Below the pieces are notes generated by a model, which was given only the letters and a program-made list of their open reading frames with translations, was not told where the DNA came from and ran no database searches. Below are positions 19,502 to 28,336 of a stretch of DNA of 64,000 nt, piece by piece. Position 1 is the first letter of the stretch. The number at the start of each line of letters is the position of its first letter. The translations under genes were made by a program, and so were the position numbers. This DNA is from RPQJ01 sp963793675 (lineage in GTDB: Bacteria; Pseudomonadota; Gammaproteobacteria; Steroidobacterales; Steroidobacteraceae): positions 744,001 to 808,000 of the forward strand of contig CAWCBA010000010.1 in assembly GCA_963793675.1 (NCBI GenBank). The letters are read 5' to 3'.

Positions 19502-20536
19502 CTATGATTTTTCCTTCCGCACCGGATCCGTGACGTCCTGCACCAGTTCATGCACGTCGAGGTCGAATGGCCGCTCGCGCGGCGGCACGAAGTCCTTCGG
19601 GAACCAGACGAAGGACAGCCGCATGATCCGGGCGACGCCCGGGATGTCGTCGATGCGCGTCAGGTAGATGCCGAACCGGTTGCCGCTCGGCAGCAACGTG
19701 TTGTCCGAGAACGGGAACGAATAGGGCGACAGCGTGAATTCGATCGGCGGCGTGTGCGCTTGTGCCTCGCCCTTGGCCCCGAGCAGCACGGAATACACGC
19801 CGACCGTCTGCGTGGCCCAGCTGACCGCACGGATGTTGAGCTGCAGGTTGTCCCGCCCGTCGGGCGAGACGATGCGCAGGGGAGTTCCTTGCGCGGTGCT
19901 CGAACAGTTCAGGGTGAGCGAAACGTTGGCCGAATCCGCGGTGCCGGGTACGGCGCACGACAGCGGTTTGTCCGCCGCCTCGGTACCGTCCGAGTTCAAC
20001 GAGATCTCGAGGAACGACGGGTTGCGTCCCTCGGCGCCCACCGCCGTCGACAGCAGCGGCGCGAGTTGCCGCGAGATCACCCGCCGGGAGGTGCTGCGCA
20101 GCCGGGCACGCGCGTCTTCGGTCTGGCCGGGCAGGGTATCGACGTAGCGCAGCAGTGGTCCAAGCTCGAAATGCTCGTGAAAATTGAGCGCGAGCAGTTC
20201 GGCCAGCAGGGCCAGGCGCTGGGCACGCGGCAGGTCGGCGTTGGCGCCGGCTTTCACCTGCTCGGTCTCGCTCTGCAACAGCGGTCCCACCAGTTCGCGG
20301 AACATCGCCGAGCGCAGGTTGGTCTCGGATTCTTCACGCTGGTTGCGCAGCGACTGCGAGTTGTTCTTGTTGGCGATCGCGATCTCACGCTCCTTGAGCG
20401 TGTTGGTCGCGTACAGGCCGACAATGGTGGCCGCGACGGTCAGCAGCGGGATGGCGAGCGAGTTGACGATGTTGGCCGTGAACTTGGCGTTTTCACGCCA
20501 GTCGCGGCGCGGCGGCTTGTCGGTTTCGTGCGTCAC
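19502..20536 (-). CDS. hypothetical membrane-anchored protein
   Basis: A 344-residue protein that I do not recognise. Residues 20-45 contain a membrane segment (SLAIPLLTVAATIVGLYATN), followed by a coiled-coil-like region (EREIAIANKNNSQSLRNQREESE). The rest is a large soluble domain with two Cys residues about 27 apart (LSCAVPG and LNCSS), consistent with a disulfide if it is periplasmic. It is placed between a small secreted protein gene 13 bases upstream and ppc two bases downstream, so the three probably form an operon. No evidence links it functionally to PEP carboxylase. Confidence 0.75.
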   Translation of the reverse strand: MTHETDKPPRRDWRENAKFTANIVNSLAIPLLTVAATIVGLYATNTLKEREIAIANKNNSQSLRNQREESETNLRSAMFRELVGPLLQSETEQVKAGANADLPRAQRLALLAELLALNFHEHFELGPLLRYVDTLPGQTEDARARLRSTSRRVISRQLAPLLSTAVGAEGRNPSFLEISLNSDGTEAADKPLSCAVPGTADSANVSLTLNCSSTAQGTPLRIVSPDGRDNLQLNIRAVSWATQTVGVYSVLLGAKGEAQAHTPPIEFTLSPYSFPFSDNTLLPSGNRFGIYLTRIDDIPGVARIMRLSFVWFPKDFVPPRERPFDLDVHELVQDVTDPVRKEKS

Positions 20537-20549
20537 GAACGGGCGCCGG

Positions 20550-20843
20550 TCAGCTGCAGTCGACGTTGACGGTGACGGGTTCCGACAGGCTCAGGAATTC
20601 CTGCTCACGCTGCGTCGGTGCCAGGCACCTGGCCTTGTAGCGGCCGGGGGGCAACTGCAGCTGGTAGGCACCGGCCTTCAGTTCGGCCACGGTCTTATCG
20701 GAGGCGTCGACGACGACAGCCTTGGCGGTAGCCGGTGTGACGGTGCCGGTCACGATGTCGGCAGCGGCCAGGCCAGGCAGGCCCGCCAGGGCGACGAGGC
20801 CAAGCGCGAGGCGGATCGACGGGCGAAGGCTCGTGATGGTCAT
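20550..20843 (-). CDS. small secreted protein
   Basis: A 97-residue protein with a clear signal peptide (LALGLVALAGLPGLAAA). The mature part is a small beta-rich domain that ends in a Cys (TVNVDCS) and contains another Cys (RCLAPTQ), so a disulfide is likely. Function unknown. It is first in a putative operon with the membrane-anchored protein and ppc. The ATG at 20843 is preceded by AAGAGAATGAG, a modest ribosome-binding site. Confidence 0.72.
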   Translation of the reverse strand: MTITSLRPSIRLALGLVALAGLPGLAAADIVTGTVTPATAKAVVVDASDKTVAELKAGAYQLQLPPGRYKARCLAPTQREQEFLSLSEPVTVNVDCS

Positions 20844-21035
20844 GGCTCATTCTCTTAACAGTGGGGAGGGAAACGTGGCGGACGTTACCGCGCGCATGAA
20901 GGGGTGGCAACACGGGTACGCGCAGCGGAAAGGTGATCCAGGTCCCGGAATCCACCTCGCCGGGTTGACGGATTCGGGGAGCGCAGGCGAACGGGCGTAA
21001 ATTAAGCGTCAGAGTCTTCCCAAGCCGTCTCGCCA

Positions 21036-21473
21036 ATGACCCATCGCAAAGATGCCGCTCCCACCCGCCGGACACCGACGTTGCGGACGTCGCATGCCGA
21101 CCAGGGCAACCCGCAGCCGCACCAGACGTCGGGTCGAGTCGCGTTCGACGCCCGTGGCAATGCGGTGTGGGAGCTGCGCACCGCCGATCATCGGTATGTG
21201 CGTGACGCCAGCACGACGCTCGTGCGGAAGATGGTGCCGCCCCTCAGCATCGAGGCGACGGCGATCGTCAAGAAGCCGTCCGCAACGCCGGTGCCAAAGC
21301 GGAGCGTGCCGCTGGATGCCGGCCACGCCGGCGACCGTGCCCAGATGGGCACGGTGCGGACGTATCCGGTGCGATCGTCGTCAGGCGCAGCGAAGCGCCC
21401 TGCTGCGAAGTCGGTCGTGACGTCTCGAGCCAGGCCAGGCCTGCTCGATCGGCTGTTCAGCCGGAAACCCTAG
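21036..21473 (+). CDS. conserved hypothetical protein
   Basis: A 145-residue basic, low-complexity protein. A short central segment (GRVAFDARGNAVWELRT) resembles a recurring motif in small hypothetical proteins of gamma- and betaproteobacteria. The flanks are rich in Ser, Ala, Arg and Pro and are probably disordered. It ends with LLDRLFSRKP. No signal peptide or membrane segment. Its stop overlaps the infA stop on the other strand by four bases. Confidence 0.65.
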   Translation: MTHRKDAAPTRRTPTLRTSHADQGNPQPHQTSGRVAFDARGNAVWELRTADHRYVRDASTTLVRKMVPPLSIEATAIVKKPSATPVPKRSVPLDAGHAGDRAQMGTVRTYPVRSSSGAAKRPAAKSVVTSRARPGLLDRLFSRKP

Positions 21474-21739
21474 CGGCGGCGGGCGAAGCTCGGGCGGGCG
21501 CCGCTCGAGGGGCCGCGGACATCCTTCTCGCGGAAGTTGATGCGACCCTTGGTCAGGTCGTACGGCGACATTTCCAGTGTCACCTTGTCGCCGGCCAGGA
21601 TGCGGATGCGGTGCTTGCGCATCTTGCCGGAGAGGTAGGCTGTGATCTCGTGGCCGTTTTCCAGCGTCACGAGAAAGCGCGTGTCGGGCAGCACCTGGTT
21701 GACGGTGCCCTGCATGTCGATGAGTTCTTCCTTAGCCAT
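21470..21739 (-). CDS. infA: translation initiation factor IF-1
   Basis: An 89-residue S1/OB-fold protein that binds the 30S A site during initiation. The sequence follows the family from MAKEELIDMQGTVNQVLPD through GHEITAYLSGKMRKHRIRI to LTKGRINFREK. It is about 17 residues longer than the usual 72, with a basic tail (GARPSFARRR). Such longer forms occur as second IF-1 copies in some Proteobacteria, so this may not be the housekeeping copy. The ATG at 21739 has weak upstream Shine-Dalgarno complementarity. Confidence 0.93.
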   Translation of the reverse strand: MAKEELIDMQGTVNQVLPDTRFLVTLENGHEITAYLSGKMRKHRIRILAGDKVTLEMSPYDLTKGRINFREKDVRGPSSGARPSFARRR

Positions 21740-21882
21740 TCATTCACCTGGGTGTGCCGGTACGGCGGGTAATGCCGCGGACACTGAGAGACGAAGGCTG
21801 CTGCAGGACTCGGCGCGTGCACGATACAGGAAGCATGTGACCCGCGTCTGGAAATAAACCGACCCGGGCGGGAAAAAGGGCG

Positions 21883-22146
21883 TATAGTCCGCCGCGGGTA
21901 GTCTCCCTTCTACTTTCTGTTTGGGCAGCCCTCGCGAATTCTCGCGCAGTTCAGGGCCCAGCGCTTAAGCCGAAGAGTTTCCGATCCACGTGGCACCGTT
22001 GCCACGCGACTGTGATCGTCCCGCGTAAAACCGGGAGTTCTTTCAGCCGCGCTGCCTCATGCCTTGTCTGTTTGAGTCCCCAGGCCGCTAAGCCCGTCGT
22101 TTCGATCGGGCACGGCTGAAAGGGCTTTTTGTTAGTGAGAATTTCA
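21883..22146 (+). promoter_or_regulatory. promoter and long structured leader of the RRM gene
   Basis: A TATAGT at 21883-21888 is a plausible -10. From there to the ATG at 22147 are about 255 untranslated bases. CTTTCAGCCG (22040-22049) is the exact complement of CGGCTGAAAG (22113-22122), enclosing a smaller hairpin CCCG/CGGG (22093-22110), and a T-rich stretch GGGCTTTTTG follows just before the start codon. Such long leaders on small RNA-binding-protein genes are often cold- or autoregulated. The alternative is an attenuator-like stem. Confidence 0.55.
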
Positions 22147-22413
22147 ATGAGCAAGATCTACGTTGGTAACCTGCCTTTTTCCGCCACCGAAGACGCCGTG
22201 CGTGAGCTGTTCTCGGCCCACGGCACCGTCGACTCGGTTGCCCTGATCAACGACCGTGACACGGGCCAGCCCCGTGGCTTCGGCTTCGTCGAGATGACCT
22301 CGAACTCCGAGGCCGCCAAGGCGATCCAGACGCTGAACGGTTTCCAGATGGGCGGCCGCGCCCTGAAGGTGAACGAAGCCCAGGCGAAGACCGAGCGTCC
22401 CCGCCGCTGGTAA
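22147..22413 (+). CDS. RRM-domain RNA-binding protein
   Basis: An 88-residue single RNA-recognition-motif protein. RNP2 is seen as KIYVGNLPF near residue 3 and RNP1 as PRGFGFVEM near residue 40, with the aromatic residues that stack on RNA present. A short basic tail (TERPRRW) follows. Bacterial members bind single-stranded RNA and several are induced by cold. Start ATG 22147 gives the exact family N-terminus; an in-frame upstream start at 22129 adds residues from the leader and is less likely. A strong terminator follows at 22479. Confidence 0.93.
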   Translation: MSKIYVGNLPFSATEDAVRELFSAHGTVDSVALINDRDTGQPRGFGFVEMTSNSEAAKAIQTLNGFQMGGRALKVNEAQAKTERPRRW

Positions 22414-22478
22414 TCGTTCCGGCTGATCCGGACTGGTCGGCGGCCTGACGGCAGCCGGCCGGAAAGAGGATGCAGCAG

Positions 22479-22503
22479 ACGGCCCCTTCGGGGGCCGTTT
22501 TGC
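22479..22503 (+). terminator. intrinsic terminator after the RRM gene
   Basis: ACGGCCCC and GGGGCCGT form an 8-bp stem with a TTCG tetraloop-like turn, followed by TTTTG. A strong Rho-independent terminator. Confidence 0.88.
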
Positions 22504-22538
22504 TTTGTGCGGTCGAACCGGTGCGCTAGGCTCTGCGC

Positions 22539-23537
22539 ATGCAACAGCCGCCCCTCGAATTGCGCGTCATTTCCGCCCGCGAGGTGCGCGAACTGCTGCC
22601 TTTCGGGGATTGCGTCGCAGCGGTGGAACAGGCAATGCGGGGCGTCAGCGCCGGCAGTGTGCTGATGCCGCTGCGACAGTTCATGCCGTTGCCTGCGGGC
22701 GACGGCAGGCTCGCCTGGATGCCGGGTTACCTCGGCGATCCCGAGTGCTTCGGTATCAAGCTGCTGAGCCTGTTCCCGGGTAACCCCAAGGTAGGTCTCT
22801 CGTCGCACGTCGGCCTGTACGTGCTGTACGAATCGGCTCACGGCCGGCCCGTCGCAATCATGGAGGCGAGCGCGCTCACCGCGGTCCGTACGGCGGCGGC
22901 CAGCGTCGTCGCGACGCAAGCCCTGGCACGCCCCGACTCGCGCACGCTCGCCATCATCGGCACCGGCGAGGAAGCGCGCTCGCACATCGATGCGTTCCAG
23001 GCCGTGCGCCCCTTCGAGCGGGTGATCGTGTGGGGACGCAATCCGGACGCCATGCGTGAGTGTGCGGAATACGCACTCGGCGCAGGCTGCGCCCATGTGG
23101 AAGTCGCGTCGTCCATTGCGGCAGCCGCTGCGGATGCAGACGTGATCTGCACCGTGACCGGCTCAACCAGGGCCATCCTGTTTGGTCGCGACGTGCGCAA
23201 GGGCACTCACCTGTGCCTGGTCGGTGCGTCGATCCCCAGTTCGCGCGAGGTGGACGACGACCTGGTCGCCATGTCGCGCTTCTTCGTCGACTATCGCGGC
23301 AGCGCGATGGCGCAGGCGGGCGAATTGCTCGATGCGATCAAGGCTGGCAGGGTGACGGAAACCCACATCCTCGGTGAAATCGGCGACGTGCTGAGCGGCA
23401 CGGTGCCGGGCCGGTTGGCGGACGACGACATCACGGTCTACAAATCGCTGGGCGTCGCGGCGCAGGACCTGGTCAGTGCGCTCGTGGTGTACCGGCATGC
23501 GCTGGAGCGCGGGCTCGGAACGGTGGCAGAGCTGTAG
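22539..23537 (+). CDS. ornithine cyclodeaminase / mu-crystallin family protein
   Basis: A 332-residue NAD(P)-binding enzyme of the ornithine cyclodeaminase/mu-crystallin family, whose members act as cyclodeaminases, amino-acid dehydrogenases or imine reductases. Recognisable parts are the substrate-side segment PLRQFMPLPAGDGRLAWMPG, the MEASALTAVRTAAAS segment and the Rossmann loop IIGTGEEA. Near the end, FVDYRGSAMAQAGELLDAI and ILGEIGDVLSG match the family. Ornithine is not assured as substrate. The ATG at 22539 begins about 36 bases after the terminator of the RRM gene, so it has its own promoter. Confidence 0.88.
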   Translation: MQQPPLELRVISAREVRELLPFGDCVAAVEQAMRGVSAGSVLMPLRQFMPLPAGDGRLAWMPGYLGDPECFGIKLLSLFPGNPKVGLSSHVGLYVLYESAHGRPVAIMEASALTAVRTAAASVVATQALARPDSRTLAIIGTGEEARSHIDAFQAVRPFERVIVWGRNPDAMRECAEYALGAGCAHVEVASSIAAAAADADVICTVTGSTRAILFGRDVRKGTHLCLVGASIPSSREVDDDLVAMSRFFVDYRGSAMAQAGELLDAIKAGRVTETHILGEIGDVLSGTVPGRLADDDITVYKSLGVAAQDLVSALVVYRHALERGLGTVAEL

Positions 23538-23589
23538 GATCGCATCGACAAACCCGCAACGGCACCGTCGCTGGCACCACCGCCGACGC

Positions 23590-25118
23590 TCAGAACCCCA
23601 GGGCCCGGCGCATCACGTGGTAGATCGTGTGCTGCTCCATCGTGCCCCGGAACAGGTAGGACCACGGGCCGCCGGCATAGATCGCGACGTCATCGCCGGC
23701 ATGGGTCTCCGAACCCAGCGGCACCAGGGCTTCCTGGTAGAAGCCGGGAGAATCCGTGTCGTCCTCGGCTTCCGCGTGACGCCCCGCATTGATCGGCCTT
23801 CTCACCTCTGGATCGCTCCGGGCCGGCAGGACCGCATGGCCCGATCCGTTGGAGTAGCCGAGCGTCGTGTAGGGCTTGCCGTCACGGGCCAGTTCGGGTT
23901 CGGTCCTGCCGGGCTCGATGACGGGGCCGAGGATCGGGTTGCCGCGCTTCGGGTAGCCGGCCATCGTGAAGACGTGGCTGTGGTCGGCCGTGACGATGAT
24001 CAGCGTGTCGCGCGGATCCGTGAGTTCCCGAGCAGCGCGCACTGCATCCGACAGCGCAATCGTATCCGTGAGCGCGCGATAGGCGTTGCCGGCGTGGTGC
24101 GCATGATCGATGCGGCCGCCCTCCACCATCAGGTAGAACCCCTTGCGGTTGTTGCGCCAGGATGCCGATGGCCTTGGCGGTCATCTCGGCGAGGGAAGGC
24201 TCGTCGCCGGTGCCGCGGTCCGCCTCGTACTGCATGTGCGAAGGCTCGAAGAGGCCGAGCAGGTGTCGCGTGGACCTGGGGTCGATCGCAGCGAATTGTC
24301 CGCGATTCCATACGTACGCCGAATCGGGTCGTGCAGTGACCCATTCGTCGACCAGTGACCGGCCGTCCTGGCGGGACCCGTGGCGCATGGGGTATTCAGG
24401 ATCGGTGGCCGTCACCGGCATGAACGCCGTGCGTCCGCCGCCGAGCACCACTTCGATGCCGTACTTGCGCTGCGCCGCGACGAGTTGCGACGCGATGTCC
24501 AGGACGCTCGCGCCGGCGGGCAGGTCCGGCGTCCGATTCCCAGTCGCGATTGGCGATGTGCGCGTAATTGACGGCGGGCGTCGCGTGAGTGACGCGCGCG
24601 GTCGTCACGATGCCGGTCGACAGGCCGTGTGCTGCGGCCTGCTCCAGGATGGTCGTAACGGCGTGCCGCGCGATGACGGTCGCATCCTTCTCGTTGCGAT
24701 CCACGGTTTCATCGACGGATATCGCGCCGTCCCGCGTCTTGATGCCGGCGACCATGGCCGTCGCCGTGGGCGCTGAATCGGGCGTCTGCTGTGTCGCGCT
24801 GTAGGTCTTGGAGAGCGCAAGGAAGGGCAGGGTCTCGAAGGCGAGCTGGTGGTCCTCGCCGCTGCCGCCCGCGCGCTGGCCTGCGAGGATGCGGGCCGCC
24901 GTGACGGTCGAGATTCCCATGCCATCGCCGACGAACAGGATCACGTTGCGTGCCGGGTGCCGGTCGACCTGTGCGTCTTCGTGCTGTGCAACAGCCTCGG
25001 CGCCGGAGCGATACCAGGCCACCGCGGCCGGCTCTGCAGGCTCGGCGAACAGGGTGGGCGAGACGGCCACCCCGACCATGAGCAGGAACGACGCAGGGAA
25101 ACGAAGCTTCGTGGACAT
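23590..25118 (-). pseudogene. alkaline phosphatase, two frameshifts
   Basis: A periplasmic alkaline phosphatase spread over three pieces. The first has a signal peptide (FLLMVGVAVSPTLFA) and the metal and nucleophile region: ILFVGDGMG, then DSAPTATAMVAG with the catalytic Ser. The second covers VVLGGGRTAFMPV. The third holds the metal ligands in LMVEGGRIDHAHHAGNA, VTADHSH and the C-terminal part. The first break is near 24530, where one extra base would need removal to reach PDLPAGASVLDIA. The second is near 24160, where CTGGCGC should read CTGCGC. All active-site residues survive. Hence sequencing error is likely. It would liberate phosphate from monoesters. Confidence 0.88.
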
Positions 25119-25295
25119 TGGGCGACTCGAGGTACGGCAGTCTGTGGCAGGGCGCTACCTTAGCTTGCCACGCCTTCCTGACAAGCTCGTGACGCAGCGA
25201 CGCCGCAGCCGGCGCGGGGTGACTACCGATCCCCGGCCGACGGGCTGGGCGGCTAGAATTCCGGGCGACGATCTCGAACCGAAGGTGACTGCTGC

Positions 25296-25841
25296 GTGGC
25301 CAGGATCCTGTTTTTGTACCACGGCGTGTACGGTCACACGCTCAAGGTCAGCGGTGTGATGCGCGACGAACTGGTGCGGCTCGGGCACACGGCCGAGGTG
25401 CGGCCACTGGTCGACGGACCGCAGGATGCCGCGACCTTCGACGCGATCGTGCTCGGCGCCAGCATCCGCCATGGCAAGCACAACCCAGCGGTCTACGGGT
25501 TCATCGAAGAGCACCGTGCGCTGCTCGACTCGAAGCCGAACGCGTTTTTCTCCGTGAGCCTGGTCGCGCGCAAGCCGCACAAGAACACCCCGGAGACGAA
25601 CCCCTACATGCAGAAATTCCTTGCGCTCACGACGTGGCGCCCCAGGCTGCTCGCCGTGTTCGGCGGCGTGCTCGACTACCAGCGCTACGGGCCCTTCGAC
25701 CGGCACGTGATTCGCTTCATCATGCGGTTGACCGGCGGCCCGACCGACCTGCACACGAACGTCGAGTTCACGCCGTGGGACGAAGTGCGTCGGTTCGCAG
25801 GACGCGTGGCGGCGCTGGCCGAGGGCGGTACACCGGGCTGA
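25296..25841 (+). CDS. hemG: menaquinone-dependent protoporphyrinogen IX dehydrogenase (flavodoxin-like)
   Basis: A 181-residue flavodoxin-fold protein. It begins with the FMN phosphate loop (FLYHGVYGHTLK), has the loop GASIRHGKHNP and the FFSVSLVARKP segment, and continues to FGGVLDYQRY and the membrane-interacting region DRHVIRFIMRLTGG, all features of HemG. HemG oxidises protoporphyrinogen to protoporphyrin in heme synthesis, passing electrons to quinone. The start is a GTG at 25296 with GGTGACTGCTGC upstream. The next gene, a b-type cytochrome, follows closely. Confidence 0.9.
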   Translation: MARILFLYHGVYGHTLKVSGVMRDELVRLGHTAEVRPLVDGPQDAATFDAIVLGASIRHGKHNPAVYGFIEEHRALLDSKPNAFFSVSLVARKPHKNTPETNPYMQKFLALTTWRPRLLAVFGGVLDYQRYGPFDRHVIRFIMRLTGGPTDLHTNVEFTPWDEVRRFAGRVAALAEGGTPG

Positions 25842-25863
25842 TGTGGCCGGTTCCGTCGCAATC

Positions 25864-26382
25864 ATGAATGCCGTTCAACGCGAAGCGATGGTCAACCGGC
25901 TGCACCTGGCCGTGGTGCTGCTGGCGCTGTGGCTGGTGCTGACAAGTCCCTGGGTCTCGATGCTGCGTCGAGTCCCGGACAGCGCCGGCTTTTTCGACTA
26001 CGCACACGTGATCCTCGGCGTCCTCGCGCTCCTGGCCGGCATCCTTTATGGCATCGTGGTCGTGCAGGGTGGGCGCTGGAAGCTCTACTTTCCCCTGGCC
26101 GCGGGCAACGCCGCGGCAGTCGGCCGCGATCTCGCCGGGCTGTTGCGCGGCAAGGCGCCGACGGCGGAGGGTGGTGGGCTCTGCGGCGCGATCGAGGGGT
26201 TGCTGCTGCTGGCGCTCATCACGGCCGGCACGTCGGGAGTCACGTGGTTCCTGCTGCAGGGCTCGGATGCGGCGCTCACCTGGCGCGTTCTGCACATCGT
26301 CTTCGCGCGAATATTGATCGCGGCCGGCGTGCTGCACGTATTCGCCGTCGGGGCGCACCTGCTGGAATTCGTGCGGGACTAG
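25864..26382 (+). CDS. cytochrome b561-like membrane protein
   Basis: A roughly 172-residue membrane protein with about four helices (LHLAVVLLALWLVL, then FFDYAHVILGVLALLAGILYG, AIEGLLLLALITAGTSGV and LHIVFARILIAAGVLHVFAVG). His residues in the first, second and fourth helices could ligate b-type hemes, as in the cytochrome b561 family. It would act as an inner-membrane electron carrier. It lies 22 bases after hemG, which suggests co-transcription. The start is uncertain: ATG 25864 is used, GTG 25843 is possible. Confidence 0.72.
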   Translation: MNAVQREAMVNRLHLAVVLLALWLVLTSPWVSMLRRVPDSAGFFDYAHVILGVLALLAGILYGIVVVQGGRWKLYFPLAAGNAAAVGRDLAGLLRGKAPTAEGGGLCGAIEGLLLLALITAGTSGVTWFLLQGSDAALTWRVLHIVFARILIAAGVLHVFAVGAHLLEFVRD

Positions 26383-26385
26383 CGC

Positions 26386-26532
26386 TCAGTCCCAGCCTTC
26401 CTTGCCGGGTTGCTGGTTCATCAACTTCTTGAGCTTCCCCGACAGGTAGAAGCCCATCACGATGATGAACAGGATGACACCGAGGCTCATCAGCCCATAG
26501 TCGGTCGTGAACAGCAGACTGAACTTGTCCAT
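26386..26532 (-). CDS. DUF3149-like small membrane protein
   Basis: A 48-residue protein, too short for most gene finders. It starts at ATG 26532 behind CCGGAG and has a single membrane helix (LMSLGVILFIIVMGFYLSG) followed by a basic and polar tail (KLKKLMNQQ), the arrangement of the DUF3149 family. It ends just after the convergent cytochrome gene. Function unknown. Confidence 0.75.
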   Translation of the reverse strand: MDKFSLLFTTDYGLMSLGVILFIIVMGFYLSGKLKKLMNQQPGKEGWD

Positions 26533-26635
26533 CGGATGCTCCGGGGTGTGCCCGTCGTGTCCGCTGAACGGTAGTCCCGGAGCGGCACGCCCGGAAAGTG
26601 GTGAAAACCGCTAGTACGGGCCAGGGTGAGGGCGC

Positions 26636-28234
26636 CTACGCCGCCGCGGCCTCGCCCGCCCCCGGCACCGGCACACGGATCAGGTGATCGAAAGCGCTCA
26701 GTGCCGCCTTCGAGCCTTCGCCCATCGCGATGATGATCTGCTTGTAGGGAACCGTCGTGGCATCCCCAGCCGCGAACACGCCGGGCAGCGACGTCTCGCC
26801 CCTGGCATCCACCTCGATCTCACCGCGTGGCGACAGCGCGACCGTGCCCTTGAGCCAGTCGGTGTTGGGCAGCAGGCCGATCTGCACGAACACGCCTTCG
26901 AGTTCGACGCGGTGGACTTCGCCCGAACTGCGTTCCCTGTAGCTCAGCGCGTTGACCTTGCCGTCAGCGCCGTGCACCTCGGTGGTCTGCGCCGCGACGA
27001 TCGTGCGCACGTTCGGCAGGCTGCGCAGCTTGCGCTGCAGGACTTCGTCCGCGCGCAGCTTGCCGTCGAACTCGATCAGCGTGACGTGCGCGACGATGCC
27101 TGCGAGGTCGATCGCGGCTTCGACGCCGGAGTTGCCGCCGCCAATCACTGCGACGCGCTTGCCTTTGAACAGCGGGCCGTCGCAATGCGGGCAGTACGCC
27201 ACGCCGCGGCCGCTGTATTCGGTCTCGCCCGGCACGTTCATCTTGCGCCAGCGCGCGCCGGTGGCGATGATCACGGTCCTGCTCCTCACCTGGGCGCCGC
27301 TTTCCAGCTTCACCGTGAACAGGCCGTCGTCGCCCGCCGGTTCCAGCGCCGCGGCGCGCTGCAGGTTCATGATGTCCACGTCGTAGTGCTTGACGTGCTC
27401 TTCAAGCGCGGCGGCGAGCTTCGGGCCTTCCGTTTCCTTGACCGAGATGAAGTTCTCGATGCCCATGGTGTCGAGCACCTGCCCGCCGTAGCGGTCGGCC
27501 ACGACGCCCGTACGGATTCCCTTGCGGGCCGCGTAGATGGCCGCGGACGAGCCCGCGGGACCACCGCCTACCACGAGCACGTCGAATGCTTCCTTCGCGT
27601 TGATGGTCCCGGCGGCGCGGTCACCCGCGCCGGTGTCGATCCTGGCCAGGATCTCCTCGAGGCTGATGCGGCCCTGCGAGAACTCCTTGCCGTTCAGGAA
27701 GACGTAGGGAACGGCCATGATCTGCCGCGACTCGACCTCGGGCTGAAACAGCGCGCCGTCGATCATCGTCGCGCGTACGGCGGGGTTCAGCACGGCCAGC
27801 AGGTTCAGCGACTGCACGACCTCGGGGCAGTTGTGGCACGAGAGCGAGATGAAGATCTCGAAGTTGAACTCACCCTGCAGCGCCTTGATCTGCTCGATCA
27901 CGGGCGCGTCGACCCTGGGCGGGTAGCCGCCGGCCTGCAGCAGGGCGAGCACGAGGGAGGTGAATTCGTGGCCCAGCGGGATGCCGGCGAATTCGACGCC
28001 CATGTCGGCGCCGACCCGCGTGATGCGGAAGGACGGAGTGCGCTTACCCGCCGGGATCTCGCCGCCACGCATTTCGCGGTAACTGATCAGGCTCGACAGC
28101 GGCGCGATCTCCTGCAGCAGTTCCTGCATTTCGCGCGCTGCGTCGGAGTCGTCGAGGGCGGCCGTGATCTCGATCGGCTGCGTGAGCCGGCCGAGGTAGC
28201 CCTGGAGTTGTTCCCGGAGATCGGTTTCGAGCAT
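26636..28234 (-). CDS. ahpF: alkyl hydroperoxide reductase subunit F
   Basis: A 532-residue flavoprotein disulfide reductase that recycles AhpC with NADH. The N-terminal tandem thioredoxin-like domain contains the CHNC pair at residues 133 and 136. The FAD-binding loop GGGPAGSSAAIYAA begins near residue 220. The redox-active pair lies in YCPHCDGP, followed by the NAD loop VIGGGNSGVEAA and the second FAD motif GVFAAGDATTVP. Length is typical. ahpC lies 102 bases upstream on the same strand, and both are probably under the OxyR site at 28991. Confidence 0.96.
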   Translation of the reverse strand: MLETDLREQLQGYLGRLTQPIEITAALDDSDAAREMQELLQEIAPLSSLISYREMRGGEIPAGKRTPSFRITRVGADMGVEFAGIPLGHEFTSLVLALLQAGGYPPRVDAPVIEQIKALQGEFNFEIFISLSCHNCPEVVQSLNLLAVLNPAVRATMIDGALFQPEVESRQIMAVPYVFLNGKEFSQGRISLEEILARIDTGAGDRAAGTINAKEAFDVLVVGGGPAGSSAAIYAARKGIRTGVVADRYGGQVLDTMGIENFISVKETEGPKLAAALEEHVKHYDVDIMNLQRAAALEPAGDDGLFTVKLESGAQVRSRTVIIATGARWRKMNVPGETEYSGRGVAYCPHCDGPLFKGKRVAVIGGGNSGVEAAIDLAGIVAHVTLIEFDGKLRADEVLQRKLRSLPNVRTIVAAQTTEVHGADGKVNALSYRERSSGEVHRVELEGVFVQIGLLPNTDWLKGTVALSPRGEIEVDARGETSLPGVFAAGDATTVPYKQIIIAMGEGSKAALSAFDHLIRVPVPGAGEAAAA

Positions 28235-28336
28235 GGCGGTGTCACCTGTCAGAAAGCCCCCTCCCGCCGTGACGGAGGGAGGGGGAGGGGAGGCCAGTCC
28301 GGGGGTCAGAGTGGTCCTCCGTGAGCTCCGATCGGT

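Noticed and set aside
17385..19667. A 760-residue open frame antisense to ppc
   Set aside because: Shadow of ppc caused by codon bias; His/Arg/Gln-rich composition without motifs.
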